NCBI GenBank assembly: GCA_035249985.1
Contig: DATFFP010000073.1
Location: 25,425 to 89,424, forward strand
Direction: 5' to 3'
Source of the DNA: JAICNG01 sp035249985
GTDB lineage: Bacteria > Gemmatimonadota > Gemmatimonadetes > Gemmatimonadales > Gemmatimonadaceae
DNA length: 64,000 nucleotides
This document shows, in pieces, positions 1 to 8,342 of the stretch (within the stretch, counting starts at the first letter, position 1; the number at the start of each line of letters is the position of its first letter). A model generated the notes under the pieces. The model made no database searches. It was not told the DNA's origin and saw nothing but the letters and a program-made list of their open reading frames with translations. A program made the position numbers and the translations under genes.

Positions 1-1134
1 CCGACGATCCCGGAGGACGAGCGGCTCCGCTTGCGTGAGCGCGGGACGGCGCTGGTGCGTGACTCGGTGCTGCCGGCATGGCGTCAGCTGCACCGGTTCC
101 TCGTTGACCGCTACGTCCCCGGCGCTCGTGAGAGCATTGGACTGTCTGCGCTTCCGAATGGCGAAGCCTGGTACGCCGTTGCGGTGCGCCAGTACACGAC
201 GACCGACATGTCGCCGAGCGCCATCCACGAGCTCGGCCTGCGCGAAGTCGCGCGCATTCGCGGTGCGATGGACAGCGTCATGGTGCAGACGGGATTCAAG
301 GGCACGTTCGCCGAATTCATTCAATTCCTGCGCACCGATCCGCGGTTCTACTTCACGGACACGGCGAGCCTGCTGCGCGAGTACCGCGATATCGCGAAGC
401 GCATTGATCCGGGTCTCATCCGTCTTTTCGGTCGGCTGCCGCGGATGCCGTACGGCGTCATCGCCGTCCCCGCGTATTCCGAGCGCAACGTCACGACGGC
501 GTACTACATGCCCGGCTCGCCGGAGGCCGCGCGGCCCGGATACTTCTACGCGAACACCTACGATCTGAAGTCGCGACCCAAGTGGGAGATGGAGGCGCTC
601 ACGGTGCACGAGGCGGTACCGGGCCATCATCTGCAGATCGCGATCGCGCAGGAGCTCGAGAACGTTCCCGAGTTCCGGAAGCATCTCGGTTTCACCGCGT
701 TCGTGGAGGGATGGGGACTCTACTCGGAGTCTCTCGGACACGATTTGGGGCTGTATCGCGATCCGTATTCGAGGTTCGGCGCGCTCACATACGACATGTG
801 GCGGGCGGTCCGCCTCGTGCTCGACACCGGCCTCCATTCGATGGGGTGGTCGCGCCAGCAGGCCATCGACTACTTCGCGGCGAACAGCAGCAAGCCGCTG
901 CACGACATCACCGTGGAGGTCGACCGCTACATCTCGTGGCCGGGACAGGCGCTCGCATACAAGATCGGTCAGCTCAAGATTCGCGAGCTCCGCGAGTTCG
1001 CGACGACCGAGCTCGGCGATGCCTTCGATGTACGCGCCTTCCATGATGAAGTGCTCGGCGCGGGCGCGGTCCCCCTGGGAGTTCTCGATGCGCGCATCCG
1101 CGAGTGGGTCGCGCGCCAGAAGCAACGCGTGTGA
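1..1134 (+). CDS. DUF885 family metallopeptidase-like protein, 5' truncated
   Basis: The frame is open from base 1, so the N-terminus lies outside the window; 377 residues are visible. It looks like a DUF885 protein, a family of putative zinc peptidases. The key motif HEAVPGHHLQ starts at visible residue 203 and resembles the HExxH-type metal site of the family. It is followed by FVEGWGLYSESLG, the second conserved block, whose Glu is expected to complete the site. The C-terminal block has Y.IGQLKI..LR, also typical. The substrate is unknown; relatives are often exported, but the signal peptide would be upstream of the window. The stop lies 7 bp before the DinB-like gene, suggesting co-transcription. 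Family confidence is good; enzymatic activity is inferred. Confidence 0.85.
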   Translation, partial: PTIPEDERLRLRERGTALVRDSVLPAWRQLHRFLVDRYVPGARESIGLSALPNGEAWYAVAVRQYTTTDMSPSAIHELGLREVARIRGAMDSVMVQTGFKGTFAEFIQFLRTDPRFYFTDTASLLREYRDIAKRIDPGLIRLFGRLPRMPYGVIAVPAYSERNVTTAYYMPGSPEAARPGYFYANTYDLKSRPKWEMEALTVHEAVPGHHLQIAIAQELENVPEFRKHLGFTAFVEGWGLYSESLGHDLGLYRDPYSRFGALTYDMWRAVRLVLDTGLHSMGWSRQQAIDYFAANSSKPLHDITVEVDRYISWPGQALAYKIGQLKIRELREFATTELGDAFDVRAFHDEVLGAGAVPLGVLDARIREWVARQKQRV

Positions 1135-1141
1135 GGGTGAC

Positions 1142-1666
1142 ATGCCGCACGTGACCCTCGAGCGACCGCCGGCGAGCGAGTATGCACCGTATCAAGCGGG
1201 ATACGTCGCGAGCGTTCCCGAGGGCGACATCTTCGAGATCCTGTCGCGCCAGGGCACCCAGTTTCCGGAATTCCTGCGCGCGATCGGCGAGGGGCGCGGC
1301 GACCATCGTTACGCGTCCGACAAGTGGACGGTCAAGGAAATGATCGGCCACGTGAACGATACCGAGCGCGTGTTCGCGTATCGGGCGCTCCGCTTCGCGC
1401 GGGGCGATGAGACGCCGCTCGCCTCGTTCGAGCAGGATGCGTACGTCCCCACGGGCAACTTCAACGCGCGCACGCTCGAGAGCCTGGCCGATGAATTCGC
1501 GCACCTCCGCGCCGCGACGCTCGACCTCTATTATCACCTCGACACCGACGCGCTCGGCCGCCGGGGCAGCGCGAGCGGTTTCGTCGTCTCCGTCCGCGCG
1601 ATGGCGTACGTGATCGCGGGCCACGTCGCGCATCATGAGCGTGTGTTGCGAGAAAAGTACCTGTAG
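1142..1666 (+). CDS. DinB-like four-helix-bundle protein
   Basis: A 174-residue protein starting at ATG 1142, preceded by GAGG about five bases upstream. A longer frame to 1019 overlaps the previous gene and has no such site. The fold signature is that of the DinB/YfiT superfamily of putative metal-dependent proteins: KWTVKEMIGHVNDTERV gives the first His in helix 2, and AGHVAHHERVLREKYL near the C-terminus gives the other two His ligands in their usual spacing. Members include bacillithiol and mycothiol transferases and many uncharacterised proteins, so the reaction cannot be named. It follows the DUF885 gene by 7 bp and is probably in the same transcript. Confidence 0.85.
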   Translation: MPHVTLERPPASEYAPYQAGYVASVPEGDIFEILSRQGTQFPEFLRAIGEGRGDHRYASDKWTVKEMIGHVNDTERVFAYRALRFARGDETPLASFEQDAYVPTGNFNARTLESLADEFAHLRAATLDLYYHLDTDALGRRGSASGFVVSVRAMAYVIAGHVAHHERVLREKYL

Positions 1667-1670
1667 CCAC

Positions 1671-1754
1671 GGTCGTCCAGGGAGTCGAAGTCGCCGCGGT
1701 GATCCCGGCGACTTCACCTCGTTCACCTGGACATCCTCGGCAGCCTCGACGACC
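1671..1754. repeat. Intergenic inverted repeat with GGTCGTCGAGG words (element Q)
   Basis: The outer arms 1671-1681 and 1744-1754 are complementary at 10 of 11 positions. The inner arms GAAGTCGCCG (1687-1696) and 1706-1715 are perfectly complementary. The word GGTCGTCGAGG recurs in the repeat at 32540-32594. The element lies between two co-directional genes, so it may attenuate or terminate readthrough. Confidence 0.6.
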
Positions 1755-1806
1755 TTGGTAGTGCTCGGCGCGACGGCGCGCCCCCACCCCTGACGCCGGA
1801 GGTCTC

Positions 1807-2223
1807 ATGCTCCAGAACGACGTGAACTGGCTCGCCATCCTCGTCGCCGCCATTGCGGCGTTCGGACTGGGAGCGCTGTGGTACTCGCGCTCGCTGTTCG
1901 GACGCCAATGGATGGCGGCGCACGGTCACACGCCGGAACAGCTCGCCGCCATGCAGGCGAGCATGGGCAAGACCTACGCGTACTCGTTCATCACGTACGT
2001 GATCATGGCGATGGTGATCGCGCTGCTGATGGGACTCACCGGAGCCACCACCGCCGTGCAAGGCGTCGTGCTCGCCGTCCTGGCGTGGCTCGGCTTCGGG
2101 TTCACGATCGGTCTCAACAGCAACCTCTATTCGAACAAACGCCCCGCTGCGTTCATGATCGACGCGGGCTATCAGCTCGTGCACGTCATCATCATGGGAG
2201 CGATTATCGGCGCGTGGCGGTGA
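1807..2223 (+). CDS. DUF1761 family integral membrane protein
   Basis: A 138-residue protein with an excellent ribosome site, GGAGG, ending five bases before ATG 1807. Four hydrophobic segments span most of it: roughly residues 5-27, 55-80, 85-105 and 115-136. The pattern NWLAILVAAIAAFGLGALWYS followed by F...W is typical of DUF1761, a family of small bacterial membrane proteins of unknown function. It stands alone between two word-type inverted repeats and is convergent with the ornithine cyclodeaminase-family gene. No function is proposed. Confidence 0.85.
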   Translation: MLQNDVNWLAILVAAIAAFGLGALWYSRSLFGRQWMAAHGHTPEQLAAMQASMGKTYAYSFITYVIMAMVIALLMGLTGATTAVQGVVLAVLAWLGFGFTIGLNSNLYSNKRPAAFMIDAGYQLVHVIIMGAIIGAWR

Positions 2224-2228
2224 GGGCG

Positions 2229-2275
2229 ACTGCGAACTGCGAACTGCGAGCTGCTCGCAGTTCGCAGTTCGTAGT
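2229..2275. repeat. Heptamer-word hairpin, word ACTGCGA (element A)
   Basis: Left arm 2229-2250 is three copies of ACTGCGA. Right arm 2254-2275 is its reverse complement with one mismatch in 22, and the loop is only 3 nt. It fills the gap between convergent genes and reaches the stop codon of the minus-strand gene, so it could act as a bidirectional terminator. The same word recurs at 14526-14634. Confidence 0.9.
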
Positions 2276-3234
2276 TAGCTTCTACCTTCCGCCACGGCCC
2301 TCTCATACACCGCCGCCGCCGCCGCGACGTCCTGAAGCGCGGTGCCGGTGCTGTCGAAGATCACGATCTCATCATCGTGCAGACGGCCGCGCTTCTTCCC
2401 AGCGACGACTGCGCCGAGCTCCGCACGCACCGCCTCGCGCGTCATCACGCCGGCCGCGATCGCGTGATGCAGATCGCCCGACGTCACGGCCTGATCGAGG
2501 ATGTCCACCACGACCGCGGAGCGCGCGAGCAGCGCGGGGTCGAGCTCCTGCTTGTCGGCATTGTCCGCCCCCACACCAGCCACGAATGCGCCCGGATTGA
2601 CATCGCCGGCGCCGAGGATCGGGGTGCGTGATGGAGTGCACGTGACACAGATGTCACTCGCCCGCGCCGCGACCGCCAAATCCGACTCTACGATGACCTG
2701 GATGCCGAGCTCGTTCGACATCTCGCGCGCGAAGCGCGTGGCGTTCTCGGCGTTGCGGTCGACGGCGTAGACTCGCTTGAGCGTTCGCACGTTCGCCACC
2801 GCCAGCAGCTGTGTTCGCCCTTGCACGCCACAGCCACAGATCGTCACGACGGATGCATCCGCGCGGGCGAGATACTTCGCGGCGACGGCGGTCGCGGCAC
2901 CCGTGCGCAGACTCGTGATCTCGCGCGAGTCGATGATCGCCAACGGAGTGCCGCGGTCCGCGTCGAATAGCGCGATGACCCCCTGGATGGTCGGCAATCC
3001 GTACCGCTCGATGTTCCCCGGAAAGTTCGCGTTGGTCTTCGCTGCGAAATAGTGCCGGCCCAGCTCGAGCGTCCCCGCCTTGATGTGAAACGTGCCGTGC
3101 TCGGCGTGGACGCCGAGCACGCCAGGCTGCGGGGCTTTCCCTTCTCCGTGCAATCGAAATGCATGCTCGACGGCGGTGATGCACGTCTCGATCGAAAGCA
3201 GGTCGCGCACGATCGACGCGTCGAGAAAGATCAT
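2275..3234 (-). CDS. Ornithine cyclodeaminase / mu-crystallin family protein
   Basis: A 319-residue NAD(P)-binding protein of the OCD/mu-crystallin family, which includes ornithine cyclodeaminase, alanine dehydrogenase and ketimine or pyrroline-carboxylate reductases. The Rossmann glycine motif GCGVQG lies near residue 137, HIKAG near residue 50 supplies the usual active-site Lys, and FDSTGTALQDVA near the C-terminus is the conserved catalytic-Asp loop. Length matches the family. It starts 7 bp after the stop of the D-aminoacylase gene, so the two form an operon, which suggests a role in amino-acid or D-amino-acid catabolism. Which substrate it uses cannot be read from sequence. Confidence 0.9.
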   Translation of the reverse strand: MIFLDASIVRDLLSIETCITAVEHAFRLHGEGKAPQPGVLGVHAEHGTFHIKAGTLELGRHYFAAKTNANFPGNIERYGLPTIQGVIALFDADRGTPLAIIDSREITSLRTGAATAVAAKYLARADASVVTICGCGVQGRTQLLAVANVRTLKRVYAVDRNAENATRFAREMSNELGIQVIVESDLAVAARASDICVTCTPSRTPILGAGDVNPGAFVAGVGADNADKQELDPALLARSAVVVDILDQAVTSGDLHHAIAAGVMTREAVRAELGAVVAGKKRGRLHDDEIVIFDSTGTALQDVAAAAAVYERAVAEGRS

Positions 3235-3241
3235 GGCGCGA

Positions 3242-4930
3242 TCACCGGTCCTTTCGCACCGCGCGTCCAGGGGTGGCGTCGGTATGTCGCCCCTCGCTCA
3301 CTACCGCGACGCCATTCACGAAAACATGACGTATGCCTTCAGCGATCTGGTGCGGTTGCTCGTACGTCGCGCGATCGATGATCGTCGCCGGGTCGAAGAT
3401 CACGACGTCGGCGAACATCCCTTCGCGGAGCATGCCGCGGTCGGCAATCGACAAGCGCGTCGCCACTGCCGACGTCATCTTCCGAATGGCTTCCTCGAGC
3501 GACATCACCCCCTGGTCGCGCACGTATCTCCCGAGGGCGCGAGGATAGTTTCCGTACGCGCGCGGGTGGGTCATGCCGCGGGCGCGCGCGGGATCCTGTC
3601 CACCGGCGTCGGTTCCGAACTTCATCCAGGGTTGTCGCATCTGCAGCGTCAGGTTCTCCTCCGACGCGATGAAGAAGATGCCGCCGAGTCCGTCCTCTTC
3701 CTCGAGCGTCAGGTCGATCACCGCGTTCACCCAGTCGGTCCCGCGGCGAGCCGCGATGTCGGAAAGTCGCAACCCCTCGAGCGCCTTGTTCTCCTCCTTC
3801 TTGAACGACACCACCATCACGCCCTCTGGCGTTGCGAGGCGACAGAGGCTTTCCCACTCCGTGAACTCGCGCGACGCATCGGCGTGAATGCGGGCGCGCA
3901 CCACCGAGTCGCGAAGGTTGTCGAGCAGCTTGCCATCGGTCGACGCCCAGGGCGGCAGGCATGACGAGAGGTCTGTCCCGCCCGCGACGTACGCGTACAT
4001 GTCGGCGGTGACGTCCTGCCCCGCGCGCCGCGCTGAATCGATCTTCGCGATGGCGAGAGGGGCCTTGTGCCAATTGCGTTGTCCCGCTGCCTTGAGGTGA
4101 TAGATCTCCACGGGCACGCCGGCGCGGCGTCCGATGGTCAGCGCCTCATCGATCGCCTCCAGCAGCTGATCGGCCTCGGAGCGCATGTGGGTGATGTAGA
4201 TGCCGCCGTACGGCGCCATCGCCTGTGCGACCTCGACCAGCTCATCGGTCGAGGCGAACACGCCCGGCGGATAGATGAGCGCAGACGCCAGCCCGAATGC
4301 GCCGTCCTCCATCGCGCGCGTCATCGCCGCTCGCATGGTATCGAGCTCGGCGCGTGTCGCCGCCCCGTCCGCCAAGCCCTTCCCGTACATCCGAATCGTC
4401 GACGCCCCGACGAACGATCCGAAGTTCGTGGATGCCCCACGCGCTTCGATCGCTCGCAGCCACGCGTCGAATCCGCGCGGACCGCGAAACGGCTCGTGCA
4501 GCTCGCGCCATCCGCTGTCCGCGCCGGTTAGGGTGAGGTCGTTGACGGGCGCATTCGTCGTGCCTTCGCCGAGTATCTCGGTGGTGACGCCTTGTGTGAC
4601 CTTGCTGACGACGCGGCTGTCGCCGGTGAGGAAGGCACCGCGCGAATGACTCTGGATGTCGATGAATCCCGGCGCGACCACGAGCCCGCTCGCATCGATA
4701 CGCCGTTGCGCGATCGCATTGGCGAGCGCACCGCGCGGCGCGATGCGCGCGATGCGGTCTCCCCGGACCCCGACATCGCCATAAAACCATGGATTGCCAG
4801 CCCCGTCGACGATCCGGCCGCCAGCGATGACGACGTCGTAGGCCCCGTCATCGCCACCGCGCCGCGGTCCTGCCGAGGCGCACGCCGAGAGCAGAGTGAG
4901 AAAGAGCGCTATGGAGGGTCGGGTTCGCAT
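3242..4930 (-). CDS. N-acyl-D-amino-acid deacylase family lipoprotein
   Basis: A 562-residue amidohydrolase. The start at 4930 gives a clean lipoprotein signal, MRTRPSIALFLTLLSAC; the longer frame to 4963 only adds polar residues. After the signal comes the N-terminal amidohydrolase strand set, then VAPGFIDIQSHSRGAF (metal-binding region, with Ser-His rather than the usual His-x-His), YHLKAAG (conserved Lys), ITHMRSEADQ and FGTDAGGQDP. These match the D-aminoacylase subgroup of urease-superfamily hydrolases, which release D-amino acids from N-acyl forms. Substrate specificity is not provable from sequence. The lipobox suggests anchoring in a membrane facing the periplasm. It is followed by the OCD-family gene in the same transcript. 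Confidence 0.9.
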   Translation of the reverse strand: MRTRPSIALFLTLLSACASAGPRRGGDDGAYDVVIAGGRIVDGAGNPWFYGDVGVRGDRIARIAPRGALANAIAQRRIDASGLVVAPGFIDIQSHSRGAFLTGDSRVVSKVTQGVTTEILGEGTTNAPVNDLTLTGADSGWRELHEPFRGPRGFDAWLRAIEARGASTNFGSFVGASTIRMYGKGLADGAATRAELDTMRAAMTRAMEDGAFGLASALIYPPGVFASTDELVEVAQAMAPYGGIYITHMRSEADQLLEAIDEALTIGRRAGVPVEIYHLKAAGQRNWHKAPLAIAKIDSARRAGQDVTADMYAYVAGGTDLSSCLPPWASTDGKLLDNLRDSVVRARIHADASREFTEWESLCRLATPEGVMVVSFKKEENKALEGLRLSDIAARRGTDWVNAVIDLTLEEEDGLGGIFFIASEENLTLQMRQPWMKFGTDAGGQDPARARGMTHPRAYGNYPRALGRYVRDQGVMSLEEAIRKMTSAVATRLSIADRGMLREGMFADVVIFDPATIIDRATYEQPHQIAEGIRHVFVNGVAVVSEGRHTDATPGRAVRKDR

Positions 4931-4965
4931 GTTGGATGAAAGCGAGTATGGTGTCCTTCGCAACA

Positions 4966-5091
4966 GCCGACTGCTTCACCACAGAGGCACAGAGGACTTC
5001 CAGGTAGGAGCTCACCCGTGAAAGTCCTTCAAAGCCTTTCGAAGTTGACCTTTCTCGGTGCGCTCTGTGTCTCTGTGGTGACGCAGTCGGC
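4966..5091. repeat. Inverted repeat with CACAGAGG words (element B)
   Basis: Left arm 4966-4995 and right arm 5062-5091 are complementary at about 26 of 30 positions. The arms carry CACAGAGG twice in tandem and its complement. The same word stands at the 5' end of the GxxExxY gene at 63871. The element lies in the gap between the divergent D-aminoacylase and EamA genes, a stretch of about 290 bp with no other gene. Confidence 0.85.
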
Positions 5092-5221
5092 TCGCTGCGC
5101 ACAGAGCACAGGACGTTGTTCAAACGCGCCGGCCTAAATAGAATCCCCGGCCACAGACCCACAAGAGAGAGTCGCTACGCCGGGACGACCGCCATCCACC
5201 GCGCGCGCCACGCTCTTCATC

Positions 5222-6076
5222 GTGCTCGGCGCGTGCTGCTTCGGCGCCATCGCGATTTTCGTCGTCCTCGCTCGACGCACCGGCGCCCCACTCACGTCGA
5301 TACTCGCGTGGCGCTTTCTCATCGCGGCGCTCCTGCTCACCGCGGCGGCCGGCGGTCTGCGCGCGCTCCACGTGCCGCGTCCGCTCGCCATTCGACTACT
5401 CCTCATCGGCGGCGGCGGACAAGCGCTCATCTCGTTCCTCGCGCTGCGCGCGCTCGATCATCTTCCCGCCGGCACCAATGCGTTCCTCTTCTACACGTAC
5501 CCGGCGTGGGTGGCGGTGTTCTCGTTCGTGAGCGGCACCGAACGGGTGGATGCGCGCCGGCTCCTGGCGCTCGCCATTTCGTTCGCCGGGATTGCGACGA
5601 TGGTGGGTACCCCCTGGTCGAACACGACCGACGTCCCGTTCATCGGCGTGCTGCTCTCGCTGTCGGCCGCCGCGTGCTACGGACTCTACATCCCGACGAT
5701 CGGCCGTTTGCAGGAGGGAATACGTCCCACCGTCATGTCGGCATACGTGGCGGTCGGCGCGGGAATCGTTCACGTCATCAATGGCCTGGTGACAGGCACC
5801 CTGACGGTGCAGCTCGAGCCCGCGGCCTGGGCCAGCATCGCGGGATTCGCGGTCATCGGAACCGCGATCGCGTTCCTGCTCTTCCTCCGCGGCCTGGCCG
5901 TCCTCGGCCCGGTCCGCACGGCGATCGTGTCGACGATCGAGCCGTTCTTCACCACGCTCCTCGGCGCCCTCGTCCTGACGCAGCCTCTGCCTCCCTCAAC
6001 GCTCGCTGGGGGAGCGCTGATCGCGCTCGCGGTAATTCTCCTCCAACGGAGAGAGGGAACGAGGAACGAAGAGTAG
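5222..6076 (+). CDS. EamA-type (DMT superfamily) transporter
   Basis: A drug/metabolite-transporter protein of at least 284 residues with two EamA repeats and about nine or ten membrane helices. Conserved features include ILAWRFLIAALLL in repeat one, the YTYPAWVAVFSF block, and ...LGPVRTAIVSTIEPFFTTLLG in repeat two. The start is uncertain. GTG 5222 is the only standard start in the frame, which is open back to 5138, yet the first helix seems to begin a few residues earlier (ATLFIVLGACC), so an unusual start is possible. The last residues, REGTRNEE, are encoded by the left arm of a word hairpin. Substrate unknown; such proteins usually export metabolites or amino acids. Confidence 0.85.
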   Translation: MLGACCFGAIAIFVVLARRTGAPLTSILAWRFLIAALLLTAAAGGLRALHVPRPLAIRLLLIGGGGQALISFLALRALDHLPAGTNAFLFYTYPAWVAVFSFVSGTERVDARRLLALAISFAGIATMVGTPWSNTTDVPFIGVLLSLSAAACYGLYIPTIGRLQEGIRPTVMSAYVAVGAGIVHVINGLVTGTLTVQLEPAAWASIAGFAVIGTAIAFLLFLRGLAVLGPVRTAIVSTIEPFFTTLLGALVLTQPLPPSTLAGGALIALAVILLQRREGTRNEE

Positions 6077-6105
6077 GAGGCACTTTCTCGTTCGTTCCTC
6101 GTTCC
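6056..6105. repeat. Heptamer-word hairpin, word GGAACGA (element C)
   Basis: GGAACGAGGAACGAA at 6056-6070 is perfectly complementary to 6091-6105. The left arm is inside the last codons of the EamA gene, whose stop is at 6074-6076. A T-run follows at 6113-6117, so this is also a plausible intrinsic terminator. The word is shared with the repeat at 39891-40088. Confidence 0.85.
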
Positions 6106-6117
6106 TGTCTGCCTTTT

Positions 6118-6434
6118 TGGCCTGGTATCAGCCGCCGGTCGAACGGCGTCCTTTCGCCCGCTTTCGGGTGCTTTCGGCGCCCGAAATCTCATGCGCCAAC
6201 GCAAGTCCACGGCCAGCGTTTTCTACGGTTCGGGCACACTGGTGAACCCGCGCGCCATCAAGCAGTTAGGCGCATGACGGACCCGAAGCTTCGGGCGGCC
6301 GAAAAGCCTAACGACCAGCGGCCGTTCCCAATGATTACGACCGTCGTGGGATGTCCGTCATCTCATAGGATACCCCCGCCTGCCTGGCAGGGGCGTCGCA
6401 CGCAGTACCACGGACATCAACCTCGGGTCCAACC
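6118..6434. other. Non-coding gap of about 320 bp before the PKD lipoprotein
   Basis: No convincing gene. It contains small palindromes such as CCCGAAGCTTCGGG and a C-rich/G-rich pair just before 6400, plus two copies of GCCTAAC or its complement near 6264 and 6307. It could be a long 5' leader or promoter region. I could not match it to a known riboswitch. Confidence 0.4.
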
Positions 6435-8279
6435 ATGGTTACGAACCGCAACGCCGCGGTGGCGCTCCTTGTGATGACGCTGTCCATGAGCGCCTGTGAG
6501 TTCTTCACCACGAAGCCGTTCGCCCCCGACTTCAGCAACACGTCCTACGTCGAGGTGCCGAACGTCCTGGCCAAGTACGCTCCGGGCCTCCCGCCCAACA
6601 TGTACGCCCGCGCCAACGCGCTCGGCGTCTCGTTGTCGACGGGGAGCATCGCCGGAGACGCCATGGCCGGACTTCGTCTGTCGGCGAACCCACTGTCGCC
6701 GCTGGCCGTTGATCTGGCGTCGGTGACGCCGGCAGCATGGGTCCCCGAGCTGGGAACGGGACTTCAGTACATCGATGATGACACGACGCCGCAGGCGCTG
6801 CCCTTCGCGTTCTCCTTCTACGGACAGACGTACTCGTCCGTGTACGTGAGCGCCAATGGGCACATCAGCTTCGGCAGCCCCGTCAACTTCAAGCGCACGT
6901 GGAATATTCCGGATGGCGCATTCGTCCTCGGCGCTCCGGCGTACGCGGACTGGATGCCGGCATCGCGCTTCAGCTTCCCGAATCTTCAGAACAGCCGCGT
7001 CTTCGTGAACACGGTCGGCGAGCCGGGTGACCGTCGCTTCGTCGTCACGTGGAACGACATGCGTCCCTGCTGCAGCCTGTCGTATCCTGGCAGCAGCTTC
7101 CAGCTCCAGCTGCACGAGCGTACGGGCGAGGTCGTATTCGCCTACCGCGAGATGCAGATGATCGTCTCCAACGCCAGCGCGGGTATCGCCGCGGCCGCGA
7201 ATCATATGCGCGCCGCGGCCGGTGCGGCGGTGCTCGGCCTGCAGGGGTGCGCGATCACCTACACGCCGAGCGGCGCCGGGTATCGTGAGACCAATAGCTG
7301 CGCGCCTGAACCGGTGAACGTGCCGCCCGTTGTCGAAGTGGGCGGGCCGTACGCGTCAGTGGAAGGCGAGACCGTTGAGCTTACGGGCTCGGCTACCGAC
7401 GAGAATGGTGACGCGCTCACGTATTCCTGGACGATCGGTGATGGCACGAACCTCGAGGGACAGAGCATCTCGCACCGCTTCGTCGACAACGGCGCGTATC
7501 CCGCGACGCTGGCGGTGAGCGACGGTGAGCTCGTCACGCTGGTAACGACCCGCGTCGATGTGTCGAATGGTCTTCCCTCGCTGGGTTCGCTCGAAGGAGC
7601 CACCAGGTTTATTGGCGAGCCGTACGACGTCTCGGTTGCGCTCAGCGACCCCGGCGTGCTCGATGCGCCCTGGCACTATTCGATTACGTGGGGGGACGGC
7701 GCGGTGGATGAAGGTGACGCCACCAGTCTCGCTCTCCCGATTCGCGGCAGCCACAGCTATTCGGAGCCCGGCACCTACACGGTGCGCGTGACGCTGCGCG
7801 ACAAGGACGAGGGTGCGGCAGAGGCGGTCGAGGCTCAGGTGCTGGTGAAGATCGACGAGATCGACATCGACATCAAACCGTGGCACAAGACGAACCGCAT
7901 TTACATGAAGGGGCCGTTCGACAGGCTGATTGCGGTCGCGGTGCTTTCGTCGGAGACACTCGATGCGGTGGACGTCAATGTCGGAAGCCTCAGGCTCGGC
8001 GGCGTCCCTGTCGCGAAGCTCAGGCACGGCGCGCACTTCTCGGCGCCGTCGGACCTTGGCACCTGGGGCGACAACAAGTTCTTCTTCGACAACGGTGACC
8101 TCGCGGTGCTGGTCGACGTGGACCGCGATGGAGACAAGGATCTTCTGGTGGTGTTCGATCGAGACGACCTGATCAAGGCGGGCGACGTCAGCCGCACGAC
8201 CGGCACGTTGACGCTGAATGGTCTGACGATCGATGGTCGAAAGGTCGTTGGCACCGATGAGGTGCAGATCGTACGGTAA
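6435..8279 (+). CDS. PKD-domain cell-surface lipoprotein
   Basis: A 614-residue secreted protein. The start at ATG 6435 gives a lipoprotein signal peptide ending LSMSAC. Residues about 100-285 form a beta-rich module with YVSANGHISFG and a later TGEVVFAY, a pattern found in nidogen-like surface domains. Residues about 297-385 and 386-475 are two PKD domains (VEVGGPYASVEGETVELTGS; SHSYSEPGTYTVRVTLRD). The C-terminal 135 residues begin IDIDIKP and include DVDRDGDKDLLVVFD, a putative calcium-binding loop, in a module often found at the end of bacterial PKD proteins. It likely acts in adhesion or extracellular binding. It is monocistronic, bounded by a strong terminator. Confidence 0.85.
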   Translation: MVTNRNAAVALLVMTLSMSACEFFTTKPFAPDFSNTSYVEVPNVLAKYAPGLPPNMYARANALGVSLSTGSIAGDAMAGLRLSANPLSPLAVDLASVTPAAWVPELGTGLQYIDDDTTPQALPFAFSFYGQTYSSVYVSANGHISFGSPVNFKRTWNIPDGAFVLGAPAYADWMPASRFSFPNLQNSRVFVNTVGEPGDRRFVVTWNDMRPCCSLSYPGSSFQLQLHERTGEVVFAYREMQMIVSNASAGIAAAANHMRAAAGAAVLGLQGCAITYTPSGAGYRETNSCAPEPVNVPPVVEVGGPYASVEGETVELTGSATDENGDALTYSWTIGDGTNLEGQSISHRFVDNGAYPATLAVSDGELVTLVTTRVDVSNGLPSLGSLEGATRFIGEPYDVSVALSDPGVLDAPWHYSITWGDGAVDEGDATSLALPIRGSHSYSEPGTYTVRVTLRDKDEGAAEAVEAQVLVKIDEIDIDIKPWHKTNRIYMKGPFDRLIAVAVLSSETLDAVDVNVGSLRLGGVPVAKLRHGAHFSAPSDLGTWGDNKFFFDNGDLAVLVDVDRDGDKDLLVVFDRDDLIKAGDVSRTTGTLTLNGLTIDGRKVVGTDEVQIVR

Positions 8280-8307
8280 GCAGCGAAGCAGTCCGACGGT
8301 GCATGAG

Positions 8308-8335
8308 GCGGGCGGAGTCGAGAGACTCCGCCCGC
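8308..8335. terminator. Perfect 12-bp stem, GAGA loop, bidirectional terminator
   Basis: GCGGGCGGAGTC (8308-8319) and GACTCCGCCCGC (8324-8335) pair perfectly around a GAGA tetraloop. It lies between the convergent PKD and Tag genes. Confidence 0.85.
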
Positions 8336-8342
8336 TCTGTAT

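Noticed and set aside
6118..6434. Riboswitch (c-di-GMP, cobalamin, SAM or TPP type) in the leader
   Set aside because: None of the conserved cores I know could be found in order.
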